The notes beneath the pieces were generated by a model. That model did no database searches and had not been told where the DNA came from. It was given only the letters and a program-made list of their open reading frames with translations. Both the position numbers and the translations under genes were made by a program. A DNA stretch of 64,000 nucleotides. Source: Lacibacter cauensis. Lineage in GTDB: Bacteria > Bacteroidota > Bacteroidia > Chitinophagales > Chitinophagaceae. Positions 36,346 to 44,812 of this stretch are shown here, one piece after another (position 1 is the stretch's first letter; every line of letters begins with the position of its first letter). The stretch is taken from positions 496,001 to 560,000 of the forward strand of contig NZ_VLLE01000003.1 in NCBI RefSeq assembly GCF_007830055.1. Direction: 5' to 3'.

Positions 36346-37863
36346 TCAGGAGATCAATACGTCACCAGTCATTTCAGCCGGAACGGGCAAGCCCATCATG
36401 GTTAAAATGGTAGGTGCAATATCTCCTAATTTGCCCGGTTTTACTGTTCCTTTCCATGAGCGGTCGATAACAAATAGCGGAACAAGGTTTAATGTATGAG
36501 CAGTGTTCGGAGTTCCATCTTCATTGATCAAATAATCGGCATTGCCATGATCGGCTGTAAGAAAAACAGTATAGCCATGATCCAATGCGGCTGTAACAAC
36601 ACGCTTCACACAGGCATCAACTGTTTCAACCGCTTTTACTGCTGCACTGAAAACTCCCGTATGGCCAACCATGTCCGCATTCGCATAATTCAAACAAATA
36701 AAATCAGCTGTTTCGTCCTGTATTTCCGGTACAATGGCATCGGTAACTTCTACCGCACTCATTTCGGGCTGCAGATCGTACGTAGCTACTTTGGGTGAAG
36801 GAATCATAATACGTTTTTCACCCTCAAAAGGTTTTTCTCTGCCACCGCTGAAGAAGAAACTTACATGCGGATATTTTTCTGTTTCTGCAATGCGTATTTG
36901 TGTACGGTTGTGTTGCTCCAATACTTCACCTAATGTTTTCGTAAGATTATCGGTAGCAAAAATGACGTGTACATTTTGGTACGTTTTATCATACTCCGTC
37001 ATGGTAGTGTAGTGCAGGTTCAGTTTTTTCATGCCGAACTCAGGCATATCCTGCTGCGTTAACACCTGTGTAATTTCACGGCAACGATCGGTGCGGAAGT
37101 TGAAGCAGATCACAGCATCACCATCCTGTATTTTCGTGTTCTCAACTTTTGTATTGATGATTGGTTTCAAAAACTCATCGGTAACTTCATTGGCGTACGA
37201 TGTTTCAACAGCCTTCAATATATCATCTGTTTGTTCACCAACAGCATTTACCAATGCATCGTAAGCCAGCTTTACACGCTCCCAGCGTTTGTCACGGTCC
37301 ATTGCATAATAGCGGCCGGTTACAGTTGCAAGAACGCCAACTGTTTTATCGAGATGCTGCTGCACATCGGTTAAATAGCCTAATCCGCTTTTGGGGTCGG
37401 TATCACGGCCATCGGTAAATGCATGCACCAATACATTGCTGAGGCCTTTTTCTTTGCAAAGCGTGGTAATAGCTTTTAAATGACTGGTGTGTGAGTGTAC
37501 ACCACCATCGCTTACCAAACCAATGATGTGTAATGTTTTATTGTTGCTGATGGCATAATCAATACTGTTGTTCAAAACCTTGTTTGCAGCAAATTCGCCA
37601 CTGCGTACAGCTACATGAATACGCTGTAATTCCTGGTACACAATGCGGCCGGCGCCAAGGTTTAAATGTCCTACCTCACTATTGCCCATTTGTCCGTCGG
37701 GTAAACCAACTGCTTCGCCGCAAGTGGTAAGGGTTGTGTTGGGGTATTGGCTGTAAAGACTGCTAACGAATGGTACTTTGGCATTTTGGATGGCATCTGC
37801 AGCAGGTACCTTGCCCAGTCCCCATCCGTCCATTATTACGAGGATTGCTTTTTTCTTTGTCAT
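36346..37863 (-). CDS. gpmI: 2,3-bisphosphoglycerate-independent phosphoglycerate mutase
   Basis: A 505-residue glycolytic enzyme interconverting 3- and 2-phosphoglycerate with two Mn2+ ions. The alkaline-phosphatase-like metal motifs are visible: VIMDGWG at the N-terminus, the catalytic serine in QMGNSEVGHLNLGAGR, GGVHSHTSHL, HAFTDGRDTDP and TADHGNADY. Length is standard. It works one step before enolase, whose gene lies at the end of this window. The -7 box at 37869-37876 sits 5 nt from the ATG, predicting a leaderless mRNA. Confidence 0.96.
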   Translation of the reverse strand: MTKKKAILVIMDGWGLGKVPAADAIQNAKVPFVSSLYSQYPNTTLTTCGEAVGLPDGQMGNSEVGHLNLGAGRIVYQELQRIHVAVRSGEFAANKVLNNSIDYAISNNKTLHIIGLVSDGGVHSHTSHLKAITTLCKEKGLSNVLVHAFTDGRDTDPKSGLGYLTDVQQHLDKTVGVLATVTGRYYAMDRDKRWERVKLAYDALVNAVGEQTDDILKAVETSYANEVTDEFLKPIINTKVENTKIQDGDAVICFNFRTDRCREITQVLTQQDMPEFGMKKLNLHYTTMTEYDKTYQNVHVIFATDNLTKTLGEVLEQHNRTQIRIAETEKYPHVSFFFSGGREKPFEGEKRIMIPSPKVATYDLQPEMSAVEVTDAIVPEIQDETADFICLNYANADMVGHTGVFSAAVKAVETVDACVKRVVTAALDHGYTVFLTADHGNADYLINEDGTPNTAHTLNLVPLFVIDRSWKGTVKPGKLGDIAPTILTMMGLPVPAEMTGDVLIS

Positions 37864-37868
37864 ACCGC

Positions 37869-37876
37869 CAAAATTA
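37869..37876 (-). promoter_or_regulatory. -7 box of gpmI, leaderless configuration
   Basis: Read on the minus strand this is TAATTTTG, an exact TAnnTTTG match. Only 5 nt separate it from the gpmI ATG at 37863, so transcription should begin at or next to the start codon. Confidence 0.55.
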
Positions 37877-38036
37877 CTTTATTTGGGTCAAAATCATTTG
37901 ATTAGAAAAGCTGACAACGAATAGCCAACTTTATGCGTCTGAACAGTTGGTTTGTGGCATGTTTTTCGTACTCATTGCATACAGATGTATGGCCAAAAAG
38001 CCGGATACATGCAGAAAACGTAATAAACAGAAACGT

Positions 38037-38423
38037 ATGAAAATGAAATATTTTTTGCAATCGATTTTTTTGATGCTGATGGTAACGGCCTTGGTTGCCT
38101 TTACGCAAAAAGATGATATTGTTGCAGCGCTGAAAACCGGAAGCGTTGAAAAAATGTCGAAGTATTTTGATAGCATGGTAGATGTTACCTTACCTGGTAA
38201 AAGCAATTCCTTCAGTAAAGGACAGGCCGAGCTGGTGATTAAAGATTTCTTTAACCTGAATAAAGTAAAAGGTTTTGAGTTACAACATTCGGGCAGTAAC
38301 CCGTCCTCCAACTTTATTATTGGTACGTTGGTAACCAGCGGCGGTACTTACCGTACTACTGTGTATATGCGTACCAAAGGCGACAAGAATTTAATTCAGG
38401 GAGTAGAATTCGAACAGAAATAA
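38037..38423 (+). CDS. DUF4783 exported protein
   Basis: A 128-residue exported protein of the DUF4783 family, which has an NTF2-like fold. The start MKMKYFLQSIFLMLMVTALVAF at 38037 gives a proper signal peptide; the frame is open from 37947, but the added 30 residues are basic and precede the signal. The mature part contains DDIVAALKTGSVEKMSKYFD and GGTYRTTVYMRTKG, typical of the family. No biochemical role is known. It is followed by a hairpin terminator at 38444 and then nadC. Confidence 0.78.
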   Translation: MKMKYFLQSIFLMLMVTALVAFTQKDDIVAALKTGSVEKMSKYFDSMVDVTLPGKSNSFSKGQAELVIKDFFNLNKVKGFELQHSGSNPSSNFIIGTLVTSGGTYRTTVYMRTKGDKNLIQGVEFEQK

Positions 38424-38443
38424 GAGGAAAAGCAAGCGTGAAG

Positions 38444-38475
38444 AGGCCCACTGTTTTCGAGCAGCGGGCCTTTTA
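38444..38475 (+). terminator. Terminator between DUF4783 gene and nadC
   Basis: AGGCCCACTG faces CAGCGGGCCT with one A-C mismatch, an 8-nt loop and TTTTA after the stem. It ends about 30 nt before the nadC promoter box. Confidence 0.7.
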
Positions 38476-38501
38476 CATTTTAGTGCTCACCTGTATTCCT
38501 T

Positions 38502-38509
38502 TAGTTTTG
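38502..38509 (+). promoter_or_regulatory. -7 box of nadC, leaderless configuration
   Basis: TAGTTTTG matches TAnnTTTG exactly and ends 4 nt before the nadC ATG at 38514, so the predicted transcript starts at the initiation codon. Confidence 0.55.
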
Positions 38510-38513
38510 CAGC

Positions 38514-39374
38514 ATGGTAGCCAACTACAACGAATTACTACAGGAACTGATTACTTCTGCATTGAAAGAAGATATCGGTGAAGGTGATCATTCAACACTC
38601 AGCTGTATATCGGCCGATGCAAAAGGAAAGGCTGTGTTGAAAATTAAAGAGGCAGGTATATTGGCAGGGATGAAACTGGCAGAAGCGGTTTTCCGTCATC
38701 GGCAGCCCGATATTGTTTTTAATGCCTACAAAAAAGATGGTGATACCATGCAGCCCGGCGACATTGCTTTTGAAGTAGAAGCATCGGTGCATACCATTTT
38801 ACAGTGCGAACGCCTAGTGCTAAACTGTATGCAACGCATGAGCGGCATAGCTACACTTACACATACGTATGCAGAAAAACTGAAAGGATACAAAACACGC
38901 ATTCTCGATACACGTAAAACAACCCCTAATTTTCGTTTGCTTGAAAAAGAGGCAGTAGCAATCGGTGGCGGTTACAATCATCGGTTTGCATTGTACGACA
39001 TGATTATGCTGAAGGATAATCATATCGATTATTGCGGAGGTATAGAAGCTGCTGTTGAAAAAGCATACAACTATGTACAAACAGTAAAGCCGGGTTTAAA
39101 AATAGAAGTGGAAACCCGCAACCTTGATGATGTGAAGCGTGTACTGGCAACCGGCAAAGCAGATCGGATTATGCTTGATAATTTTACACCGGAGTTGATA
39201 AAGGATGCGGTTTCTTTAATTGGCGACAAAGCAGAAACCGAGGCCAGCGGCGGCATTAACCTCAGCAATATTGAAACCTATGCTGCAACTGGCGTAGATT
39301 TTATAAGCGTAGGGGCACTAATACACCAGGCACGCAGTTTAGATTTAAGTTTAAAAGCAGTAATAAACAGTTAA
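38514..39374 (+). CDS. nadC: Nicotinate-nucleotide pyrophosphorylase (carboxylating)
   Basis: A 286-residue quinolinate phosphoribosyltransferase making nicotinate mononucleotide from quinolinate and PRPP in NAD synthesis. Family motifs are plain: EDIGEGDHST at the N-terminus, ERLVLNCMQRMSGIAT, ILDTRKTTPNFR, AVAIGGGYNHRFALYDMIMLKDNH and EASGGINLSNIETYAATGVDFISVG. Length is normal. The SUI1 gene follows after 3 nt. nadE, the last NAD step, is encoded 4.5 kb away in this window. Confidence 0.96.
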   Translation: MVANYNELLQELITSALKEDIGEGDHSTLSCISADAKGKAVLKIKEAGILAGMKLAEAVFRHRQPDIVFNAYKKDGDTMQPGDIAFEVEASVHTILQCERLVLNCMQRMSGIATLTHTYAEKLKGYKTRILDTRKTTPNFRLLEKEAVAIGGGYNHRFALYDMIMLKDNHIDYCGGIEAAVEKAYNYVQTVKPGLKIEVETRNLDDVKRVLATGKADRIMLDNFTPELIKDAVSLIGDKAETEASGGINLSNIETYAATGVDFISVGALIHQARSLDLSLKAVINS

Positions 39375-39377
39375 GTA

Positions 39378-39722
39378 ATGAGTAAGAAAAATAAACCGGA
39401 CAACAGGGGCTTTGTGTTTAGTACCGATCCGGATTTTCGTTTTGAAGAAGTGCGTGAAGAAAAGGAAACCTTACCGCCAGCACAGCAAAACCTGCGTGTA
39501 AAACTGGAAACCAAACACCGTGCAGGTAAAACAGTTACACTGGTAGATGGTTTTGTTGGCACCGATGACGATGCAGAAAAACTGGGCAAACAACTGAAAA
39601 ATGTATGTGGCACCGGCGGGTCTGTAAAAGATGGTGAAATTATTGTGCAGGGCGATCATCGTGAAAAGGTGCTGCAGTTCCTGCTGAAGAACGGTTATGC
39701 CAAAACGAAAAAAGCAGGGTAA
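39378..39722 (+). CDS. SUI1/YciH-family translation initiation factor
   Basis: A 114-residue basic protein related to eukaryotic eIF1 and bacterial YciH. After a charged leader, the SUI1 domain occupies residues about 40-110 (LRVKLETKHRAGKTVTLVDGF, LKNVCGTGGSVKDGEIIVQG, REKVLQFLLKNGY). GTGGSVK is the signature. In bacteria it is thought to affect start-codon fidelity, but its role is not settled. It is probably cotranslated with nadC (3-nt gap). Confidence 0.88.
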   Translation: MSKKNKPDNRGFVFSTDPDFRFEEVREEKETLPPAQQNLRVKLETKHRAGKTVTLVDGFVGTDDDAEKLGKQLKNVCGTGGSVKDGEIIVQGDHREKVLQFLLKNGYAKTKKAG

Positions 39723-39784
39723 GCCTTTTCCGTTTTAACTATCTTTACCATCATTCAAACGTTCTAAAAACCAACTAGCCCGTG

Positions 39785-40033
39785 ATGTCTATTATTCTTC
39801 TTGGAGCTTACACTGCAAGACTGGAACTGTTTAAATTCTTTTTCTTTTTCTCCTTCGGAATGCTGATCTGGAGTTTCTATTTGTTTTACGAAAGTTCGGG
39901 CTCTAACAGCCGTAAACGTAAAAAGAAAAGAGCGGTTATTCTAATGATTGTTTCTTCTGTTATAGTAACGGGCATGTCGGTAATTTGGTTGCTGAGCAAA
40001 ACCAATATTGGTGAATACTGGTTCAGGAAGTAG
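39785..40033 (+). CDS. Small two-TM membrane protein
   Basis: An 82-residue protein with two hydrophobic helices (about residues 15-34, FKFFFFFSFGMLIWSFYLFY, and 48-68, VILMIVSSVIVTGMSVIWLL) separated by a strongly basic loop (SNSRKRKKKRA). The positive loop should be cytoplasmic, giving a hairpin with both ends outside. Family not recognised. A near-consensus box TATCTTTA lies at 39740. It overlaps the convergent Fe-S gene by 11 nt. The start is the second of adjacent GTG-ATG codons. Confidence 0.6.
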   Translation: MSIILLGAYTARLELFKFFFFFSFGMLIWSFYLFYESSGSNSRKRKKKRAVILMIVSSVIVTGMSVIWLLSKTNIGEYWFRK

Positions 40034-40268
40034 TGTTGCCGGAGCCAGCTTCTTCATTCAAAAAGTAACTGAGTGCACCACTCGGGCATTGTTGCACTTG
40101 TTTAACAATAGCATCGGTTGTTGCAGCGTTTGGATTGATCCATGGTCGTTTAGCAGGGTCGAATACTTCGTTCAATCCTTTCCAGCAAAGTTTGGAGTGT
40201 TTACACAGTTCGGGCTGCCATACAATGGTTACTTCGCCGTTTGAATAGTGATGTGTTGTTTTAGACAT
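40023..40268 (-). CDS. YjdI-type (4Fe-4S) mono-cluster protein
   Basis: An 81-residue small iron-sulfur protein of the divergent mono-cluster family (YjdI). Signature parts are YSNGEVTIVWQPELCKHSK (C22), LCWKGL (C28), FDPAKRPWI and QQCPSGALSYF (C61). Three cysteines are visible in these positions. The ATG at 40268 aligns the N-terminus with relatives; an ATG at 40301 would add eleven residues. It may carry electrons for an unknown partner. It is convergent with the small membrane protein gene and divergent from apaG. Confidence 0.82.
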   Translation of the reverse strand: MSKTTHHYSNGEVTIVWQPELCKHSKLCWKGLNEVFDPAKRPWINPNAATTDAIVKQVQQCPSGALSYFLNEEAGSGNTTS

Positions 40269-40349
40269 ACTGGTATGTGTTTTTAACCGTTCTTCAACCA
40301 TGTGAACATATTTTATAAAATTCGATTATTTTTATATCAAATAAGCAAA

Positions 40350-40736
40350 GTGGTATTTCAAATTTCAGAAGGAGTAAAAGTTAGTGTAGAAACCTACTAC
40401 CAGCCGGATTACAGCAACCCGGTAGCTTCTGAGTTTATGTTTGCTTATCGTATTACCATCGAAAACAACAATACTTTTCCTGTTAAACTGTTGCAACGTC
40501 ACTGGAATATTTTCGACAGCAATGGTTCGTATAAAGAAATTGATGGCGAAGGAGTAGTAGGTGTTCAGCCAGTTATTCTTCCCGGCGATCAGTACCAGTA
40601 TGTAAGCGGCTGCAACCTGAAAACCGAAATGGGTAAAATGCAAGGCAGCTATACAATGGAGAACCTGCATACCAAAAAGGAATTCGATGTGCGCATTCCG
40701 ATGTTTGAAATGATTGCGCCTTTTAAGGTTAATTAG
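40350..40736 (+). CDS. apaG: ApaG-domain protein
   Basis: A 128-residue ApaG protein, an immunoglobulin-like fold implicated by genetics in Co2+/Mg2+ resistance but of unclear biochemistry. ISEGVKVSVETYYQPDYSNP, YRITIENNNTFPVKLLQRHW, EGVVGVQPVILPGDQYQYVSG and GKMQGSYTMEN are classic ApaG blocks. I chose the GTG at 40350 because it gives MVFQISEGVKVS and the family length; the frame is open from a GTG at 40302, but the added 16 residues have no counterpart. Confidence 0.88.
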   Translation: MVFQISEGVKVSVETYYQPDYSNPVASEFMFAYRITIENNNTFPVKLLQRHWNIFDSNGSYKEIDGEGVVGVQPVILPGDQYQYVSGCNLKTEMGKMQGSYTMENLHTKKEFDVRIPMFEMIAPFKVN

Positions 40737-40847
40737 TTACTGTAAAGCTTTGTTATTGTTACTCGTTAAAGCTGTTTGCTAATCAATAAACGTTATCTTC
40801 ACGCACTGTCGTAGTCGTTCTGATTTAAAATGACAGTAATTTAGCAT

Positions 40848-41930
40848 GTGGCCAAAGTCTCGTTTAACAATTCCAATGCAATTTTCTTTGCAGATCTCAA
40901 ACAATCAGTAGAACAGTATTTTGCTCAGGCATCCATCAGGAAAACAGGTAATTTCAAATTATACCTGAAAACAATCGTACTTATTCCTGCAGCAATTCTT
41001 ATTTACACTTTGTTGTTAACCGTTTCAATGCCTGTGTGGACATCATTAGTGTTGTGCGGTTTGCTGGGCTTTGTATCTGCCAGCATCGGGTTTAATATTA
41101 TGCACGATGCCTGTCATGGAAGTTATAGCCGCAAAAAATGGGTAAATACAATTTTAGGCTACTCCATCAATGCATTAGGCGGCAATGCTTTTATCTGGAA
41201 ATTCAAGCACAACATTATCCACCATACATACACCAATGTAGATGGAATGGATGATGATATAGCACGTAGCCCCTTACTACGCCAATGCAGTACACAGTTA
41301 TGGAAACCTGCACACAAGTACCAGCATGTTTATGTGGTGTTTCTGTATGCTATCTCCTCGCTGGCATGGGTGGCTTATCTTGATTTTGATAAATACTTTA
41401 AGCAGAAAGTAAACAATACGGTGATGCAGAAAATGAAACTATCTGATCATATTATTTTCTGGGGAAGCAAATTGCTGTATGTTTTCTTTTATGCTATACT
41501 GCCTATAGCAGTGCTTGGTTTTACAAAATGGGTCATTGGTTTTTTGGTGATGCAGTTTGTATTAGGGTTTGTGTTGGCTATTGTATTTCAACTGGCACAT
41601 GTGGTAGAAGAAACGGAGTTTGAATATGCAGGTCCAAACGATCAGGTACTCATCGAAAACGAATGGGCGGTACACCAGATAAAAACCACTTCCAATTTTG
41701 CACCACGCAATCAAATACTTTCCTGGTTTGCAGGTGGATTAAATTACCAGGTAGAGCATCATTTATTTCCACGCATCAGCCACGTACATTATCCTGCCAT
41801 CAGTAAAATTGTAAGTGAGAAATGTAAAGAATATCAACTGCAGTACAACTCAATTAAAACCATGCGTGGCGCTATTGCTTCACATTTCAGAATGATGAAG
41901 CAGATGGGTAAGCAGCCGCAAATGGGTTAA
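40848..41930 (+). CDS. Membrane fatty-acid desaturase
   Basis: A 360-residue integral membrane diiron desaturase of the linoleoyl-CoA/front-end type, introducing double bonds in acyl chains. The three histidine boxes are intact: HDACHGS (HxxxH), HNIIHHTY (HxxHH) and QVEHHLF (QxxHH), the last with the Gln seen in front-end desaturases. Four TM helices lie between the boxes. There is no N-terminal cytochrome b5 domain. The start is a GTG at 40848. The stop overlaps the convergent GldB-like gene by 4 nt. It would adjust membrane fluidity. Confidence 0.9.
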   Translation: MAKVSFNNSNAIFFADLKQSVEQYFAQASIRKTGNFKLYLKTIVLIPAAILIYTLLLTVSMPVWTSLVLCGLLGFVSASIGFNIMHDACHGSYSRKKWVNTILGYSINALGGNAFIWKFKHNIIHHTYTNVDGMDDDIARSPLLRQCSTQLWKPAHKYQHVYVVFLYAISSLAWVAYLDFDKYFKQKVNNTVMQKMKLSDHIIFWGSKLLYVFFYAILPIAVLGFTKWVIGFLVMQFVLGFVLAIVFQLAHVVEETEFEYAGPNDQVLIENEWAVHQIKTTSNFAPRNQILSWFAGGLNYQVEHHLFPRISHVHYPAISKIVSEKCKEYQLQYNSIKTMRGAIASHFRMMKQMGKQPQMG

Positions 41931-42970
41931 TGCGGTTTGTAATCAGCCTCGTTAAATATGTTTTTGTTGGATGTGCGCATGAGTTGCGCAACAGTAACAG
42001 ATGGCTTTTTTTGCATGTATGCTTTTACAATTTCCCAACCGAGAAAAGCACCAATATTTCCCGGACTTTGCTCAGGCATTCCCTGTGTGGTTGGTCCATC
42101 AGTTGTAAAGTTTTGTGTTAGTGCAGGATCAATTTCGAACAAGAGGTTTTGCTGTATAAAAAAGTTATACATGCTGCGTTCATTTTCTTTACACCATTCG
42201 AGTTGCTTGCCGGTGTAACCAATCAACAATGTGTCGTTACTGTTTGGCAGAAACTGTTGCAACAAGTACAAGCGTTTTCCTTTTTCAATAAAACGTTCAA
42301 TTAACGGGTATCGGCTACTGCTGTCGGGAAACAAATCATCAATCACCAGTTTAAACACATCACTTGCAATATATTCTTTGCTGAAACGGGCGCTTCTGTA
42401 TTGCGGGGCAACACTGCTGACGTAACCGGGATCGTTATAAATACTGAAATCTTTGCCGAGGTAGAATTGCAAGCTGACAGCCAGGAAATTTTCACCCATG
42501 TAATTCGGGCTTGGTTCATTATTACTCATGGGAGCCAGTGCATCCATTGGTCCAACGGTGGTAATAATCGTGGGCACTTTGTAATCGGGAAAATAATGTT
42601 TCACATAGCGGAAACCATTCTCCAGTTCTTTTGCAGTACCGCTGAAATCTTTAAATAACTTCTGCGAGTCTTTGTACACCACCTGGTTAAGATTGAGAAA
42701 GCGTTTGCTTCCTTCAAATGCCAGTTCGTTGGTATCGTTTACCGGTCCAAGCCCCAGCACATGATTTACAAACAAGGGAAGAAAAACAGGGTACTTCTGC
42801 TCCAGTTGAAAAATGCCGGCTTTGGTATTGTTGCTGTCGATGGCAAAAAAATCCTGTTCAAACCGCTCGGTTTTTAAATCGATCTTGATATGCGAAACAT
42901 CGGGTGCATTGTTGCCGCTGTTGCAGGAAGCCAAGCCGATGAGCAGGAGAATGGGCAGTAATTTTTTCAT
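41927..42970 (-). CDS. gldB: GldB-like gliding motility lipoprotein
   Basis: A 347-residue lipoprotein with lipobox GLASC (Cys16). The body resembles GldB: KIDLKTERFEQDFFAID, YPVFLPLFVNHVLGLG, FSGTAKELENGFRYVKHYFPDYKVP and near the end GNIGAFLGWEIVKAYMQKKP. In Flavobacterium GldB is needed for gliding and is encoded close to nadE; here it is divergent from nadE with about 90 nt between starts, supporting the assignment. It is membrane-anchored, and its biochemical role is not established. Confidence 0.82.
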   Translation of the reverse strand: MKKLLPILLLIGLASCNSGNNAPDVSHIKIDLKTERFEQDFFAIDSNNTKAGIFQLEQKYPVFLPLFVNHVLGLGPVNDTNELAFEGSKRFLNLNQVVYKDSQKLFKDFSGTAKELENGFRYVKHYFPDYKVPTIITTVGPMDALAPMSNNEPSPNYMGENFLAVSLQFYLGKDFSIYNDPGYVSSVAPQYRSARFSKEYIASDVFKLVIDDLFPDSSSRYPLIERFIEKGKRLYLLQQFLPNSNDTLLIGYTGKQLEWCKENERSMYNFFIQQNLLFEIDPALTQNFTTDGPTTQGMPEQSPGNIGAFLGWEIVKAYMQKKPSVTVAQLMRTSNKNIFNEADYKPH

Positions 42971-43061
42971 GTGTTCTCTAACGATATATTATTGGGTTTG
43001 TTGTTGACCTCTGCTTAAAAGAAGCCTGCTAAATGAAATGCAAATTCCTGAAATTTGTGGA

Positions 43062-44744
43062 ATGAAGATTTTCTTAGCGCAGCAAAATTATCACATCGGC
43101 AATTTCGAAAGTAATACACAAAAAATAATTACCGCTATTGAAGAAGCCAAGCGGCAGGGTGGCGATTTGATCCTGTTCAGCGAACTGTCTGTTTGCGGCT
43201 ATGCACCTCGTGATTTCCTGGAGTTCAACGATTTTATTGAGAAGTCGTATAAAGCTATTGACGAGATCAAACAACATGCGGATGGTATTGCTGTGCTGGT
43301 TGGTGCTCCCGATCGTAACAAACAACGTGAAGGAAAGGATTTGCACAACGCAGCGTTCTTTTTGTACGAACAGCAAATAAAAGCGGTTGTACATAAAACC
43401 TGCTTGCCTAATTATGATGTGTTTGATGAGTACCGCTACTTTGAACCGGCGTACGATTGGAACATTGTTGAATTTAAAGGAAAGAAATTAGCCATAACTG
43501 TTTGTGAAGATATCTGGAACCTGGGCGATAATCCTTTGTACCGCATTTGCCCGATGGATGAGCTGATGAAATTTTCGCCGGATTTGATGCTGAACATGTC
43601 TGCATCGCCATTTGATTACACGCATGTGGAAGACCGTAAGGCGATTGTAAAACTGAACGTACAGAAATACAAATTGCCGATGCTGTATTGCAACAGCGTA
43701 GGTAGCCAAACCGAGATTGTGTTTGATGGCGGTTCGCTGGTGTTTGATAAACATGCCAACATGATTGCACATTTGCCGTTGTTTGAAGAAGCATTGGTAG
43801 CTGTAGAGCTGAAAGATGATGGAACATTTGTACAACCGGTACAATCGAAAGCAGAGGAAGTTCCCAATGAAGAATTGAATCCCTTGCATTTAGATGAAAC
43901 CCTTAGCATAAAAGAAATACACGATGCCATCATCCTCGGCATACGTGATTACTTCCGTAAAATGGGTTTTACCAAAGCCATCCTCGGCAGCAGTGGTGGT
44001 ATCGACAGTGCTGTTACATTAGCATTAGCATGTACTGCATTGGGTAAAGAAAATGTACGTGCCATTTTAATGCCATCGCATTATTCAACGGAGCATAGTG
44101 TAAGTGATGCTGAACAGTTAAGTAAGAACTTGGGCAATCCCTACGGCATTGTTCCCATCAAAAATATTTACGACAGCTTCTTAACCGAACTGAAACCGAT
44201 CTTCAACGATCTGCCGTTTTCATTGGCTGAAGAAAATATACAAAGCCGCAGCCGTGGAAATTTGCTGATGGCGATTGCCAATAAGTTTGGTTACATCTTG
44301 CTCAACACCTCCAACAAAAGTGAGCTGGCAACTGGCTACGGTACGTTGTACGGCGATATGGCCGGTGGGTTAGGTGTGCTGGGCGATTGTTATAAACTGC
44401 AGGTATACGAACTGGCGAAGTACATTAACCGCAACGAAGAAATTATTCCGGATAACATCATCACCAAACCACCGAGTGCAGAATTAAGACCCGGACAAAA
44501 AGATTCTGATTCGTTGCCCGATTATTCAATCCTTGATAAAGTGTTGTATCAATACATCGAACGACGTCAGGGACCGAAAGAAATTAAAGCATTGGGTTAC
44601 GATGCAGCGTTGGTTGATCGTGTATTGAAAATGGTAAACGTAAACGAATACAAACGTAACCAGTTTTGTCCCATTATACGTGTAAGCCCGAAAGCATTTG
44701 GTGTGGGAAGAAGGTTGCCGATTGTAGCAAAGTATTTAAGTTAA
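43062..44744 (+). CDS. nadE: Glutamine-dependent NAD+ synthetase
   Basis: A 560-residue two-domain enzyme that amidates deamido-NAD using glutamine. The N-terminal nitrilase-type glutaminase domain (about 1-250) has the Glu-Lys-Cys triad in LFSELSVCGY, VHKTCLPNYDVFDEYRYF and ITVCEDIWN. The C-terminal synthetase domain has the PP-loop LGSSGGIDSAVTLAL and TSNKSELATGYGTLYGDMAGG. I chose the ATG at 43062 (MKIFLAQQNYHIG), which fits the nitrilase start; an ATG at 43038 would add eight residues. Confidence 0.96.
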   Translation: MKIFLAQQNYHIGNFESNTQKIITAIEEAKRQGGDLILFSELSVCGYAPRDFLEFNDFIEKSYKAIDEIKQHADGIAVLVGAPDRNKQREGKDLHNAAFFLYEQQIKAVVHKTCLPNYDVFDEYRYFEPAYDWNIVEFKGKKLAITVCEDIWNLGDNPLYRICPMDELMKFSPDLMLNMSASPFDYTHVEDRKAIVKLNVQKYKLPMLYCNSVGSQTEIVFDGGSLVFDKHANMIAHLPLFEEALVAVELKDDGTFVQPVQSKAEEVPNEELNPLHLDETLSIKEIHDAIILGIRDYFRKMGFTKAILGSSGGIDSAVTLALACTALGKENVRAILMPSHYSTEHSVSDAEQLSKNLGNPYGIVPIKNIYDSFLTELKPIFNDLPFSLAEENIQSRSRGNLLMAIANKFGYILLNTSNKSELATGYGTLYGDMAGGLGVLGDCYKLQVYELAKYINRNEEIIPDNIITKPPSAELRPGQKDSDSLPDYSILDKVLYQYIERRQGPKEIKALGYDAALVDRVLKMVNVNEYKRNQFCPIIRVSPKAFGVGRRLPIVAKYLS

Positions 44745-44757
44745 TCGATTCCTATAG

Positions 44758-44793
44758 GGTCTGCCGGGGGCTTTGCAGCGCTGCAGACCTTAT
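44758..44793 (+). terminator. Weak hairpin after nadE
   Basis: GGTCTGC at 44758-44764 pairs with GCAGACC at 44783-44789 around an 18-nt loop, with only TTAT after it. It could terminate nadE but lacks a good T-tract. Confidence 0.35.
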
Positions 44794-44812
44794 ACGATAA
44801 AACATCATCATC

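Noticed and set aside
37933-38040. A 35-codon frame whose stop overlaps the ATG of the DUF4783 gene, suggesting a leader peptide
   Set aside because: The translation has no family features or amino-acid bias, there is no attenuator hairpin after it, and a frame of this length is expected by chance.
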